Positions 17,774 through 26,462 of a DNA stretch of 64,000 nucleotides are shown in pieces. Positions within the stretch are counted from its first letter, which is position 1. Each line of letters starts with the position of its first letter. The stretch is taken from positions 1,860,001-1,924,000 of the forward strand of contig NC_009712.1 in assembly GCF_000017625.1 (NCBI RefSeq), given 5' to 3'. A program made the translations under genes and the position numbers. This stretch comes from Methanoregula boonei 6A8 (GTDB lineage Archaea; Halobacteriota; Methanomicrobia; Methanomicrobiales; Methanospirillaceae). The notes beneath the pieces were generated by a model. That model was not told where the DNA came from. It searched no databases and saw only the letters and a list, made by a program, of their open reading frames with translations.

Positions 17774-18046
17774 ATGACAAAACCTGTTCTGTATGACTTT
17801 TTTGCCACGTGGTGCGGCCCCTGCAAAATGCAGACACCCATTATCGAGGAACTGGCAAAGACACTGGGCGACGCAGTGGAGATAAAAAAAGTGGATGTCG
17901 ACGAGAACATGGAGCTTGCTGAGAAATATGGTATCCGCGTGGTACCCACCCTGATCATCGAAAAGGACGGGAAGATTGTCCAGACACTGGAAGGCGTAAC
18001 CGATGCAGCAACGCTTGAAAAACTGCTCCGGCCGCTGGTGGGATAA
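17774..18046 (+). CDS. thioredoxin
   Basis: This 90-residue thioredoxin has the redox active site WCGPCKMQTP and the cis-Pro segment VRVVPT-like (RVVPTLII). It is of the short archaeal type lacking the first beta-alpha unit, like MJ0307. The next gene begins at the base after its stop, so it is cotranscribed with the F420-dependent NADP reductase, which may supply electrons indirectly. Likely cytoplasmic disulfide reductant. Confidence 0.92.
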   Translation: MTKPVLYDFFATWCGPCKMQTPIIEELAKTLGDAVEIKKVDVDENMELAEKYGIRVVPTLIIEKDGKIVQTLEGVTDAATLEKLLRPLVG

Positions 18047-18697
18047 GTGAAGATTGGCATTGTCGGCGGGACCGGGGATATCGGAGAGGGCATGGCCATG
18101 CGTCTCTCCCCGGTCTTTGACATTGTTGTCGGTTCGCGGGAGCAGGATAAAGCCGAAGCCAGTTGTACTGCCACGCGCGAGATGCTGAAACACCGGGGCC
18201 AGGAATGCACTCTCCATGGCGTCTCCAACCAGGACGCCGTAGACAAGGCAGATATTGTTATCCTTGCAGTCCCGTTTAAGCATGTTGTACCGACCCTTTC
18301 AACACTTCACGGGTTTGAGGACAAGATCGTAATAAGCCCGGTCAACCCAATGGAGAAACATGACCATTTCGTCTTTGTCCCCCCACCGGAGGGATCGGCG
18401 GCACTGCTGATCAAAAAACTCCTGCCAAAAGAGGTGCGGCTCTGCTGCGCATTCAATACCATTGCGGCAAACCGGTGGAAGGCCATTGAGGAGGAACTGG
18501 CATACTCGGTGCCGGTCTGCGGGGATGATGAGGATGCCAAACACCAGGTGATGGCAATGGTGAACCGGATCTCAGATCTCCAGGCGTTTAATGCCGGGCC
18601 GCTCTCTGTCGCGCCGCTGATCGAATCGCTCACGCCGCTGGTGCTCAATATAGCACGGTACAACAGGATGCATGATGTCGGCATCCAGTTCCGTTAA
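18047..18697 (+). CDS. npdG: F420H2:NADP oxidoreductase
   Basis: This 216-residue enzyme transfers hydride between reduced F420 and NADP+. The N-terminal Rossmann motif is MKIGIVGGTGDIGEGMA, followed by GSREQ for NADP phosphate recognition, and a small C-terminal dimer domain. It starts with GTG at 18047 directly after the thioredoxin stop. In methanogens it supplies NADPH for biosynthesis. Its 3' end overlaps the next gene by 26 bp. Confidence 0.92.
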   Translation: MKIGIVGGTGDIGEGMAMRLSPVFDIVVGSREQDKAEASCTATREMLKHRGQECTLHGVSNQDAVDKADIVILAVPFKHVVPTLSTLHGFEDKIVISPVNPMEKHDHFVFVPPPEGSAALLIKKLLPKEVRLCCAFNTIAANRWKAIEEELAYSVPVCGDDEDAKHQVMAMVNRISDLQAFNAGPLSVAPLIESLTPLVLNIARYNRMHDVGIQFR

Positions 18698-19322
18698 GAA
18701 CGCAAAAAAGGCAGGAGAGATCGCGAGTATCCTTGCGGCCATATTCGGCGAAATCCCGTGGTGGCCCGGGGATACCGACGAGGTTATGATCGGGGCTATC
18801 CTGACCCAGCAGACCTGGTGGGAGAACGTGGAACAGGCACTCCGGCTGCTCAGGGAAAAGGATCTCTGCACCTTGGCAGCCATTGTTGCAGCTGAACCTG
18901 ACAGGATCGAAGCCGCGATCCGGTGCACGGGATTTTACCGGATGAAAACGCGCCGGCTCAAGGCTCTTGCGGCATATGCCACCGGACCCTGTGGGGGTGT
19001 GGAGGCCATGGAGACAATGCCCACCGAAGTGCTCCGCGCAGGGCTCCTGGGTGTGAACGGGATTGGCGAGGAGACTGCGGACAGCATTCTCTGTTATGGG
19101 TTTGGCCGGGCGAGTTTTGTGATCGATGCCTATACGGACCGGATATCCCGCTGCGCGGGCATCGCCGCTCCGCGTTGTGGCCTCAAAGATCTTTTTGAGA
19201 GCGTACTTGAAAAAGATCAGTATGTCTATCGCCAGACCCATGCCCATATCGTTGAATACGCCAAAGGCTGGTGTACAAAAAAGAGGTGCGAAGGATGCAG
19301 GATTACGGCTTTGAACGGATAG
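18672..19322 (+). CDS. endonuclease III-related HhH-GPD DNA glycosylase
   Basis: This 216-residue protein shows the helix-hairpin-helix and GPD region LLGVNGIGEETADSILCY...FVIDAYTDRI. The Asp of IDAYT is the conserved catalytic Asp, but the position of the bifunctional lyase Lys of Nth (after the hairpin) is Glu, so it is probably a monofunctional glycosylase. The C-terminus has CTKKRCEGC, three Cys of the usual four in the [4Fe-4S] loop. It belongs with the COG2231-type relatives of Nth. Substrate unknown. Confidence 0.82.
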   Translation: MMSASSSVKNAKKAGEIASILAAIFGEIPWWPGDTDEVMIGAILTQQTWWENVEQALRLLREKDLCTLAAIVAAEPDRIEAAIRCTGFYRMKTRRLKALAAYATGPCGGVEAMETMPTEVLRAGLLGVNGIGEETADSILCYGFGRASFVIDAYTDRISRCAGIAAPRCGLKDLFESVLEKDQYVYRQTHAHIVEYAKGWCTKKRCEGCRITALNG

Positions 19323-19831
19323 GAAAACGGCTGTTTGCAGAACACCTTGTCGGCGGGAACTTCGGGAATATCAGTGTGCGGGACGGGGAGAAAGGATTTT
19401 TTGTCAAACGAACCGGGACCTATCTTGATGATCCCGGGGATCCGGCATTTGTTCCATTCCATGGGGAGGTCCCAAAAGATGCCTCAAGCGAGTACCGCGT
19501 TCACCTCGCAGTGTACAGAAAAACTGCATACAAAGCAATTGTCCATGCCCATCCTCCCTATGCTGTTGCCGCCTCGCTTGAGGCAGACGAAATCCGGCCG
19601 CTGGACAGCGAAGGGATCATGTTCTGTCCACTCATCCCGGTGACCTCAGGCGATCCCGGGACGCAGGGTCTTGCTGACGCGGTGACGGCCGCAATGCTGC
19701 ACCATAAACTGGTCATTGCCCGGGGGCACGGGACATTTGCGGGTGGCGCAACTCTGGACGAGGCATTCCAGCTCACTTCCCTTGCTGAACATGCCTGCCG
19801 GGTAATCGCGTTCAGGAAGATGTTTCTCTGA
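19295..19831 (+). CDS. class II aldolase, L-fuculose-1-phosphate aldolase-like
   Basis: This 178-residue zinc aldolase carries the metal ligands in HAHPPYA and ARGHGTFAGG, an N-terminal NFGNISVRDG phosphate-binding segment and SEYRVHLAVYR. In Methanocaldococcus the homologous FucA makes lactaldehyde on the way to F420, which suits this setting. ATG 19295 is chosen over 19271 because GAGGTG lies 6 nt before it. It overlaps the glycosylase gene by 28 bp, so the gene run trx-npdG-nth-like-aldolase is likely one operon. Confidence 0.82.
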   Translation: MQDYGFERIGKRLFAEHLVGGNFGNISVRDGEKGFFVKRTGTYLDDPGDPAFVPFHGEVPKDASSEYRVHLAVYRKTAYKAIVHAHPPYAVAASLEADEIRPLDSEGIMFCPLIPVTSGDPGTQGLADAVTAAMLHHKLVIARGHGTFAGGATLDEAFQLTSLAEHACRVIAFRKMFL

Positions 19832-20361
19832 ACCTGGCGGATAACCGGATTTTTTCCAGACACTTAAGCAGCGTGGCCGGACATTTTTTTATCCGGTCCT
19901 CTCCCTTGTTAACCAGGGGTTGGGACAATCAATCTCCATGATCGATTGGTCTTATCATTTTTTTTTTTGAACCTCATGGGGGTTGGGGGGCTACCCCTGA
20001 TCCGCGTGCGTTAAGAGTTGCCCCGATCATTTCTGAAATTAGCCGGACCGATCGATTTTGTGTACGATCGGACCGACCACCCCGTCTCTCCTGAAGTTCC
20101 AAGGGAAGTGCTGGTTTTGATACTGGAGCAAAAGAGGTCATCCCGACCAGTTTTGAATTTTATCGGTCCGTCTATTTTTTTTTCGGAGCATCATATTGGG
20201 GGGAGGGGATGACCGTTTTTTTGGGAGTCGGGGTGGCCCATCATAATAAAAGGTGGGGGTACCCTTTCTCTTCACGTATAAGGTGGCTAAAAGAGTCCTG
20301 CTGTTTTTAAAAAATGAGAGCCGCCCTGAAAAAGGTGGGGAAAATAGAATAACGAATGGGA
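19832..20361. other. gene-free, A/T-rich stretch with degenerate repeats
   Basis: About 530 bp with no credible gene. It contains an 11-T run (19958-19968) that may end the upstream operon, several other homopolymer runs, a hairpin (CCGATCG at 20048-20054 with CGATCGG at 20065-20071) and two related 35-38 bp sequences 120 bp apart. Looks like decayed or regulatory DNA. Confidence 0.5.
20022..20176. repeat. pair of degenerate direct repeats
   Basis: Copy A (20022-20059) and copy B (20142-20176) share the pattern CCCGAYCA-TTYTGAA-TT, then CGG-CCG-C and ATTTT, with about two thirds of positions alike by eye. Copy A also forms part of the hairpin. They may be remnants of an old duplication or paired binding sites. 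Confidence 0.4.
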
Positions 20362-21285
20362 TCACTTTGGCTGCCGGGGTTGCTGGTTCAGCTGGATCTC
20401 CCGGATAATCTCCCGGTGGAAGACAAGCAGCATATCAGAGATCATCCCGAACATGAAGATCTCGATCCCTACTACGATCAGGAGCACCGTGAGGATGGTG
20501 AGAGGGATATGCTGGATATTACGAAACCATTCCAGCAGCACATATACCCCGGTGAGCAGCCCCAGGACAGAAATAGACAGCCCCATAATGCCGAAATAAA
20601 ACATCGGGTTGTTGACCCGGGCAAGCCGGTAGATGGTGGTCACGATCCGGATCCCATCGTGGAACGGGGAGAGTTTTGTCGGCGTTCCCGGGCGGCGGGA
20701 GTACCGGATCGGTACAACCATGATCCGCTGGCCGTTTCTGACCGCCTCAACAGACATCTCGGTCTCAATCTCAAAGCCGGTCTCCTTTAAGTTCATCTGC
20801 TGGATGGAGAGCTTGGTAAAGGCCCGGTAGCCGGAAAGAATATCGTGGAGGTCACGGCTGTGGGCAAGCTTGAAAAAGAGATTAAGCATGTGGTTGCCAA
20901 AGAGGTTGAGATGTGAGAACGACCCTTCCTCTGCATTGATAAGCCGGTCTCCGATCACCTGATCGAATCCCAAAAAGAGCGGAGTAAGCATCTTTTCCGC
21001 GTCCTTGGCCGAGTACGTCCCGTCACCATCAACCATCAGGATATAGGGCTCTTCGATGATCTCGAATGCCTCAATGATAGCGTTGCCCTTGCCCTTGCCG
21101 GACTGGGTACGGACTACTGCCCCGGCCTCCCGCGCATTCTTAACGGTATTGTCCGTGCTTTTACCATCGATGACAAGGATGCGGTTAAAGCCAAGGCTTT
21201 TAAAATCCTTAATCACCGGACCGATGGTTAAGCTCTCATTCAGCGTGGGGATAAGGATGCAGACCTCATCTTTGTTAAATTTCAT
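20362..21285 (-). CDS. glycosyltransferase family 2, AglJ-like
   Basis: This 307-residue membrane-bound glycosyltransferase has a GT-A domain (LIPTLNES near residue 12; metal motif VDGDGTYS near 90), LSGYRAF and YSRRPGTPTKLSP, and two C-terminal helices (residues 225-290). The pattern matches archaeal dolichyl-phosphate hexose transferases such as AglJ, which start N-glycan assembly for S-layer or archaellin proteins. The acceptor and sugar are inferred. It stands alone; other glycan genes lie at 52-55.5 kb. Confidence 0.78.
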   Translation of the reverse strand: MKFNKDEVCILIPTLNESLTIGPVIKDFKSLGFNRILVIDGKSTDNTVKNAREAGAVVRTQSGKGKGNAIIEAFEIIEEPYILMVDGDGTYSAKDAEKMLTPLFLGFDQVIGDRLINAEEGSFSHLNLFGNHMLNLFFKLAHSRDLHDILSGYRAFTKLSIQQMNLKETGFEIETEMSVEAVRNGQRIMVVPIRYSRRPGTPTKLSPFHDGIRIVTTIYRLARVNNPMFYFGIMGLSISVLGLLTGVYVLLEWFRNIQHIPLTILTVLLIVVGIEIFMFGMISDMLLVFHREIIREIQLNQQPRQPK

Positions 21286-21323
21286 TGGTATACTATTTTT
21301 ACCGCGGTATCATAAGTGCTTCT

Positions 21324-21965
21324 ATGCACCTCCAGAAAAAGGGCCTGCGGGTGCTCGGTATCGCTGATAGTTATTCCGGGCGGGAGCACTCGATCCTTGC
21401 CGGGATCGTGATGCGCCGGGATCTTGTCATTGATGGAACGGCATTCTCCCAAGTCACCGTCGGCGGAATGGATGCAACGGAGGGCGTTCTTACCCTCATC
21501 CGGGCACTTGATCGCCGGGATATCAACGCGATCTTCCTTTCGGGCTGCGTGATCGCTTTTTTCAACATTATCGATCCCCGGCGCGTACAGGAATGCACGG
21601 GGCTGCCGGTCATCTGCGTGTCCTACGAGGAATCCTTTGGTCTGGAAGGAGACATCCGTCATCATTTTCCCGGGGATACCAAGCGGCGGGACGCCTACCG
21701 GAGCCTTGGGGAAAGGATACCACATACACACCCAAACGGGCAGATGGTGTTCATTCGCAGCTGGGGCATAGGTTTTTGCGAGGCCGCTCAGCTCTGTTCG
21801 GCTTTTACCAGCGAAGGAAAGATCCCCGAGCCCCTCCGCGTTGCACGGATATCAGCCCGGGCGGTCCACGAATTTACCCGGCGGGCGGATACAGGTACGG
21901 GAGGCGATGCAGCGGATTCCCTGGCCTCGTCAGGAGAGTTCATATCTGGCAAGGATGATAAATAG
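21324..21965 (+). CDS. DUF99 protein (endonuclease dU family)
   Basis: About 213 residues with the DUF99 pattern: GLRVLGIADSYS at the start, VTVGGMDATEGVLTLI, and IFLSGCVIAFFNIID. DUF99 proteins are archaeal relatives of endonuclease V with an RNase H-like fold, annotated as endonuclease dU on limited evidence. ATG 21324 fits the family N-terminus better than 21285, which lies at the divergent glycosyltransferase gene. Cellular role uncertain. Confidence 0.8.
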   Translation: MHLQKKGLRVLGIADSYSGREHSILAGIVMRRDLVIDGTAFSQVTVGGMDATEGVLTLIRALDRRDINAIFLSGCVIAFFNIIDPRRVQECTGLPVICVSYEESFGLEGDIRHHFPGDTKRRDAYRSLGERIPHTHPNGQMVFIRSWGIGFCEAAQLCSAFTSEGKIPEPLRVARISARAVHEFTRRADTGTGGDAADSLASSGEFISGKDDK

Positions 21966-21989
21966 AAAAGAAATATCCGAGGTACATGA

Positions 21990-22184
21990 ATGACACAACA
22001 GACAGAAAAACTTTCCCGCTGGGTATGTCTCGAATGCCATTACATCTATGATCCAGAGAAAGGGGATAAAACACAGGATGTCCCTCCGGGGATCCCCTTT
22101 GAGAAACTGCCCGACACCTGGATCTGCCCGATCTGCAAGATCCGCAAGATCAAGAAAGGCGTATTCAAAAAACTCGATGAGTAA
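21990..22184 (+). CDS. rubredoxin
   Basis: This 64-residue electron carrier binds one Fe through CLEC near residue 13 and CPIC near 48, with the family segment [10 protein letters not shown] Lys-rich tail ([15 protein letters not shown]) is unusual and would make the C-terminus basic. It probably serves oxygen or peroxide detoxification partners such as rubrerythrin, none of which is adjacent. Confidence 0.93.
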   Translation: MTQQTEKLSRWVCLECHYIYDPEKGDKTQDVPPGIPFEKLPDTWICPICKIRKIKKGVFKKLDE

Positions 22185-22220
22185 AAACCGGCAATGCCCG
22201 GTTTTCTTTTTTGCCAGAAG

Positions 22221-22727
22221 TTATGCCGTGTACGTGTGACGCGAAAGTAACTGGCGCGTGGTGTTGTCATACACTTCAAAGGTAACCTGATCGCCCGGAT
22301 GGAACGTCCCGTCACGGAAATCAACAAAAATCATTTCAACAGGGTTCCAGAAAAACCCCTGCGATCCCGGCCCGCCCATCGTCTGGATCTTATAATGGTG
22401 GGTCGGAATAAAATCGTGCCCGTTCAGGGTCTCTATCCGGCAGTCCAGTTTTTCTCCGTTCCGGTAGATCTCAGCATAGAGATTGCTGTTACGGTAACTT
22501 GTTGTCCCGGTGTTCATGACCACCATATAACTGTCAAAATTTCTAATGCCATTCTGGTCGTGTTTTATATTTGTAATCTTGAAGATCGCAGGAACAGAAG
22601 GATCATAAAGGTACGGCAGGCGGAACATCAGCAGGACGAGGACAGCAAGGATAAGGGTTATCGCAAGCATCAGCATTATTCCCAGTGCAGGTGAGGCTGC
22701 CTCCTGACGCTTGGCTGATGAGTGCAC
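22221..22727 (-). CDS. archaeal type IV pilin-like protein
   Basis: This 168-residue protein has the archaeal pilin N-terminus: a short charged leader (SSAKRQEAASP) followed by the hydrophobic helix ALGIMLMLAITLILAVLVLL. It would be processed by a prepilin peptidase. The rest is a beta-rich extracellular domain, VFEVY-like at the end (QVTFEVYDNTTRQLLSR). The start is probably GTG 22727. Pilus assembly genes are not nearby, so it may be a minor pilin or a membrane-anchored surface protein. Confidence 0.75.
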   Translation of the reverse strand: MHSSAKRQEAASPALGIMLMLAITLILAVLVLLMFRLPYLYDPSVPAIFKITNIKHDQNGIRNFDSYMVVMNTGTTSYRNSNLYAEIYRNGEKLDCRIETLNGHDFIPTHHYKIQTMGGPGSQGFFWNPVEMIFVDFRDGTFHPGDQVTFEVYDNTTRQLLSRHTYTA

Positions 22728-23383
22728 ATTCTTTGGATCTTTTCATCAAGTGCAATAAACATGTCCGGAAAGAGTACGCGACATTATGTCATGTATAAAA
22801 CCATTTTTTCGATCAGAATAACGAAAAGCCGGGACAAGATTCTCCGGCCGCCCGGGTCCCGGTCATGGATTGCGGATGAGAAAAGAAGTTTGGTCCCGGC
22901 CTGATGCCGGAAATAAGGGCAGGATCCTGTTCAGGGGTGGGCGGGACTTATAGTTTCCTGCAAATCTTTCTCCGACGGAGGCACTCCAGTACCCTTCCCG
23001 GGACAGGGACGTTCCCGGAGAGATGGTGCCAACTCATTCCATGATTTTTCGTTTAAATCGTTCTTTTTAAAAATAACCTGTTTTAATCAAAAACAGACCG
23101 TGCAAATTAGCGGCCTTTGTACGGGCCCCAAAAATGGGATGCTAAATGAGTCCAGCAGGGTCACGAAAGGGGGCTGGATTGCGAATACGGCCCGAAATAA
23201 ACGAGAATCTGCACCCCCGGAATTACAACCGGCAAATCCGGAAAAAAATCCGGGGATCGGCAACCCGGGGCCCCAATGCGGGGTGAGAACGGGCATCCTG
23301 ATGACGAGATCCCCCCCCCGTTTTTCTGCAAGGTACCACAGCTGAATGCCTCCCTAGCCCGGGACATTACCGGGCACTATAAT
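22728..23383. other. gene-free stretch of about 650 bp
   Basis: No ORF with a plausible start and protein-like composition was found on either strand. The stretch contains A/T-rich blocks (around 23040-23090), a run of nine C (23312-23320) and small inverted repeats such as CCGGG/CCCGG near 23243-23275. It marks the border of the signalling island and may be old transfer scar or hold an RNA, but nothing specific can be supported. Confidence 0.45.
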
Positions 23384-25429
23384 TTAGAATTTTTCCGGGA
23401 ATGTGATCACAAAACTTGTCCCTTGTTGGGAGACGATGGCAATCTCCCCGCCGAGCTGGCGCACCAGTACCTGGACCAGCTGCATCCCGAGCGTGGCTGT
23501 GCTGTGGAGATCGAAATTCGCCGGGAGACCGGTCCCATCATCACCTGCCTTAAGAGTGAACCGGTGGTCCGGGGAAAGGTTCAGGGAGATCTTCACAGTC
23601 CCTGAAGCTCTCCCCTTGAAGGCATACTTCAGGGAATTGGTCAGCAGCTCGTTGATGATAAGGCCGCAGGGAATTGCAGTATCCAGGTTGATATTGACAT
23701 TCTCGACATTCACCTCAAACCGGATATCGGCCTGGACCACGTAAGCTTCCTGAAGTTCTGACACCAGGGACTTGATATACTCTGCAACATTGATGAACCC
23801 GAGGTGCCGCGACTGGTAAAGTTTCTCGTGAACCAGTGCCATGGAGCGCACGCGGCGCTGGCACTCGTTGAGCTTCTCGGCCGATTCCGGGTCACTGATA
23901 TAATTGGACTGGAGTTGCAAAAACCCCGAGATCACCTGCATGTTATTCTTGACCCGGTGATGGACTTCCTTGATAATGACCTCTTTTTCCCGGAGAGATT
24001 CTTCGAGCTGGTTCTCGTACCGTCGCCTGTCCGTGATATCCAGGTGGATGCCCACAAAGGAGAGGATCGTTCCTGTACCATCCCGTAAAGGCGAACCGCG
24101 GCTCAAAACGAAGTGCTCTCCCCCGGCCTTATCAAAGAGGCGGTACTCGTAGTCCCAGAACCCGCCGGTCCGCACAGTCTCAATCCAGTCGTTTTTCGTG
24201 CGCTCCGCATCTTCCGGCGAGAGACGTTTCATCCAGCCAAAGTGTGCGCATTCCTCAAGTTTCATGTCAAGAAGTGCCAGGAAGGAATCCGAGCAGTAGG
24301 TAAACTGGCCGGCTGCATCGGCAATCCAGACGCCATAGGGAATGAGCTCGCCGGTCTTCCGGAAGCGCTGTTCGCGTTCGCGGATCTGGGCTTCGGCCCG
24401 TTTTCGCTCCGAGATATCCCGGATAATACTGATAACCGCAGGGCGGCCTCGGAATTCGATAAGGCTGCTGCTGATCTCAGTAGGGATTTTCGTTCCGGAC
24501 CGGTAGTGGTGAATTGTTTCGTAAATCAGGAAACCTTTGTGTTCAAGTTCCCGCAGGGATATACGCGTTTTTTCGGCGCATGACGCAAGATCGAGATCCG
24601 TAAAGTGCATCGTTTTAAGCTCTTCTGCGGAATAGCCCGAGCGCTGGCAGGCAATCCGGTTTGCTGCCAGGATCAGGCCGCTCCTGTCATGGATGACAAT
24701 GGCATCGCCGGCCCGGTCAAAGAGCATCTGGTACTGAAGCTCGGTTTCACGGAGCTGGTCACACACCTTTTTGCGCTCACTGATATCTGCAACCGAAGTG
24801 GTAACAAGGTTCTCAGTACTACAGGACATCGTAATCTGGCACCAGACCCGGCTGCCATCCTTTTTTGCAAACACGGTTTCTGCATCATTTACCGCGCTGC
24901 CCGACCGGATCCGGGAGATGAGTGCATTCATCTCCCCGGGGGATTCCCATATATCAGAGAGTTTTTTATCGTCCAGCTCCCGCTCATCGTACCCCAGGAG
25001 ATTATTGAGCCGGATGTTGTGCTGCTGGATTCTCAGAGTCTCAAGATCAAAAGTGAAGATCCCGGACTGGGAACTCATGAAGATGTCCCTGAATGTACGC
25101 TGCTTTGCCAGCTCGTTTGTGTACGCAGAGATCAGGACACCCAGCGAGACAAAGATATAGAACCAGATACTACTGGAAGCAAGAAGGTGCAGGTCGAGCG
25201 CGCCATACATGTACACGGTGCCCAGATACAGCCACCCAAGAACAATGGTAAAATAAATTCCCATCCTCGGCCACGCATAGGCAACAAGGATAACAGGGAC
25301 GAGGTACAGGTAGGGGTATACATCAACAAGGCCGTTCCTGAGAGAAAAGATCGTAATAAGGATACTGGCAATGGACAGGAGGGCCGCCAGCAGGATGATG
25401 ACAAACCGGGACTTCCTGATTTCTGGCAT
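23384..25429 (-). CDS. membrane PAS sensor histidine kinase (HisKA_2 type)
   Basis: This 681-residue sensor has four to five N-terminal helices (residues 8-105), three PAS domains (about 115-215, 225-340, 345-465; each linked by ISERKRAE-like joints), then the HisKA_2 box KEVHHRVKNNMQVISGF with the phospho-accepting His, and an HATPase with NELLTNSLKYAF and GDDGTGLP. Input signals are unknown; PAS domains often bind haem, flavin or small ligands. It is divergent from the receiver-PAS gene at 25655, a probable partner. Confidence 0.9.
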   Translation of the reverse strand: MPEIRKSRFVIILLAALLSIASILITIFSLRNGLVDVYPYLYLVPVILVAYAWPRMGIYFTIVLGWLYLGTVYMYGALDLHLLASSSIWFYIFVSLGVLISAYTNELAKQRTFRDIFMSSQSGIFTFDLETLRIQQHNIRLNNLLGYDERELDDKKLSDIWESPGEMNALISRIRSGSAVNDAETVFAKKDGSRVWCQITMSCSTENLVTTSVADISERKKVCDQLRETELQYQMLFDRAGDAIVIHDRSGLILAANRIACQRSGYSAEELKTMHFTDLDLASCAEKTRISLRELEHKGFLIYETIHHYRSGTKIPTEISSSLIEFRGRPAVISIIRDISERKRAEAQIREREQRFRKTGELIPYGVWIADAAGQFTYCSDSFLALLDMKLEECAHFGWMKRLSPEDAERTKNDWIETVRTGGFWDYEYRLFDKAGGEHFVLSRGSPLRDGTGTILSFVGIHLDITDRRRYENQLEESLREKEVIIKEVHHRVKNNMQVISGFLQLQSNYISDPESAEKLNECQRRVRSMALVHEKLYQSRHLGFINVAEYIKSLVSELQEAYVVQADIRFEVNVENVNINLDTAIPCGLIINELLTNSLKYAFKGRASGTVKISLNLSPDHRFTLKAGDDGTGLPANFDLHSTATLGMQLVQVLVRQLGGEIAIVSQQGTSFVITFPEKF

Positions 25430-25510
25430 GAGGATTCACTTCCTGGGCAGTGTTTTTGCGCTTGTTATCCAGCGTATCCGTGATTTACCAATCCTTTCAT
25501 CAGAGCCCCG

Positions 25511-25531
25511 GCATTATATAGTTTTATATAA
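25511..25531. promoter_or_regulatory. divergent TATA boxes between the kinase and receiver genes
   Basis: ATTATATA (25513-25520) and TTTATATA (25523-25531) are near-symmetric and give a TATA box in each direction, about 80-125 bp from the starts at 25429 and 25655. Shared control of the two genes is inferred. Confidence 0.5.
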
Positions 25532-25654
25532 ATCGCGTACAACGGTTACTCAAGGGAACTGAACCGGAAACCGCGGGAGTGGTATGTATTAATCCCCTAT
25601 TTCCGGACGTAACTGTACCTTGCCAGATCACAGAAGAGAAGGGATCCGTGGAAC

Positions 25655-26431
25655 ATGCAGCAGAAAAAAATCCTTATCGTGGAGGACGAAGGGGTCGTTG
25701 CCCTCTCGCTCCAGTCCATCCTGACAAAAATGGGATATACGATTATCGGCACCGCCATCACCGGGGACGAGGCCATTTCACTCACCCGGGACCGGCAACC
25801 CGATGTTATCCTCATGGACATCCATATCAAGGGATCGTCTGACGGTATCCAGACTGCCGAGAAGATTAACGAGTTTTCCGATGTACCGATTATTTACCTC
25901 ACAGCCTATGCCGATGACGAGACGGTAGCCCGCGCCATCAAAACACGGTCGCACAGTTACCTGGTAAAACCGGTCAACCAGAGAGAGCTGTACTCGAATA
26001 TCGAATTTGCCATCTACAAGCACCGCCTCCATGACCGCGCAGGAACCTCACGGGAAAACCTCGAGCTGTTCATGACCAAGGTAAAAGATGCCGGTTTTGT
26101 GATCGATCTCAAAAACCGGATCCTTTCCACCAACCCTGCTGCAGAGGTGTTGACCGGGTACAAGACGGAGGAGATGAAAGGGATGAACTTTTTTGATCTC
26201 ATGAATCTTGCTCCCTCTCACCGGGGGGATGCGGGGGACGAAACCATCCAGAGACTCCTTGCTCTTGAGGCCCTCGATTATCTTGCGCCGGTTGCAACGT
26301 TTTCCACAAGGAGCGGAAAACGGAGGACCGGGGTGTTCCGGACCGGGCTGGTCCGGGAAGAAAAAGACGATCATAAGAGCATCTTCATCCTGGTAAGCGA
26401 GATCGATCCGGCGGATTTTACAAAAGAATAA
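25655..26431 (+). CDS. response regulator with C-terminal PAS domain
   Basis: This 258-residue protein has an N-terminal receiver domain (ILIVEDEG; phospho-acceptor Asp55 in VILMDIHIKG; conserved Thr and Lys in YLTAYADDE and YLVKPVNQRE) followed by one PAS domain (about 135-250; GFVIDLKNRILSTNPAAEVL). It has no DNA-binding or kinase output, so it likely acts through protein contacts in a phosphorelay. ATG 25655 has GGGATCC upstream as a weak ribosome site. Confidence 0.88.
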   Translation: MQQKKILIVEDEGVVALSLQSILTKMGYTIIGTAITGDEAISLTRDRQPDVILMDIHIKGSSDGIQTAEKINEFSDVPIIYLTAYADDETVARAIKTRSHSYLVKPVNQRELYSNIEFAIYKHRLHDRAGTSRENLELFMTKVKDAGFVIDLKNRILSTNPAAEVLTGYKTEEMKGMNFFDLMNLAPSHRGDAGDETIQRLLALEALDYLAPVATFSTRSGKRRTGVFRTGLVREEKDDHKSIFILVSEIDPADFTKE

Positions 26432-26462
26432 CTGATGATCCAAAAAACCCAAAAATCCACAC

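Noticed and set aside
20018-20212. Plus-strand ORF of 64 codons with internal similarity
   Set aside because: The similarity inside the peptide follows the DNA repeat pair; the start is TTG without a ribosome site.
23100-23605. Short ORFs in the gene-free stretch before the kinase
   Set aside because: They are mutually overlapping on both strands, lack start signals and extend into antisense of the kinase.
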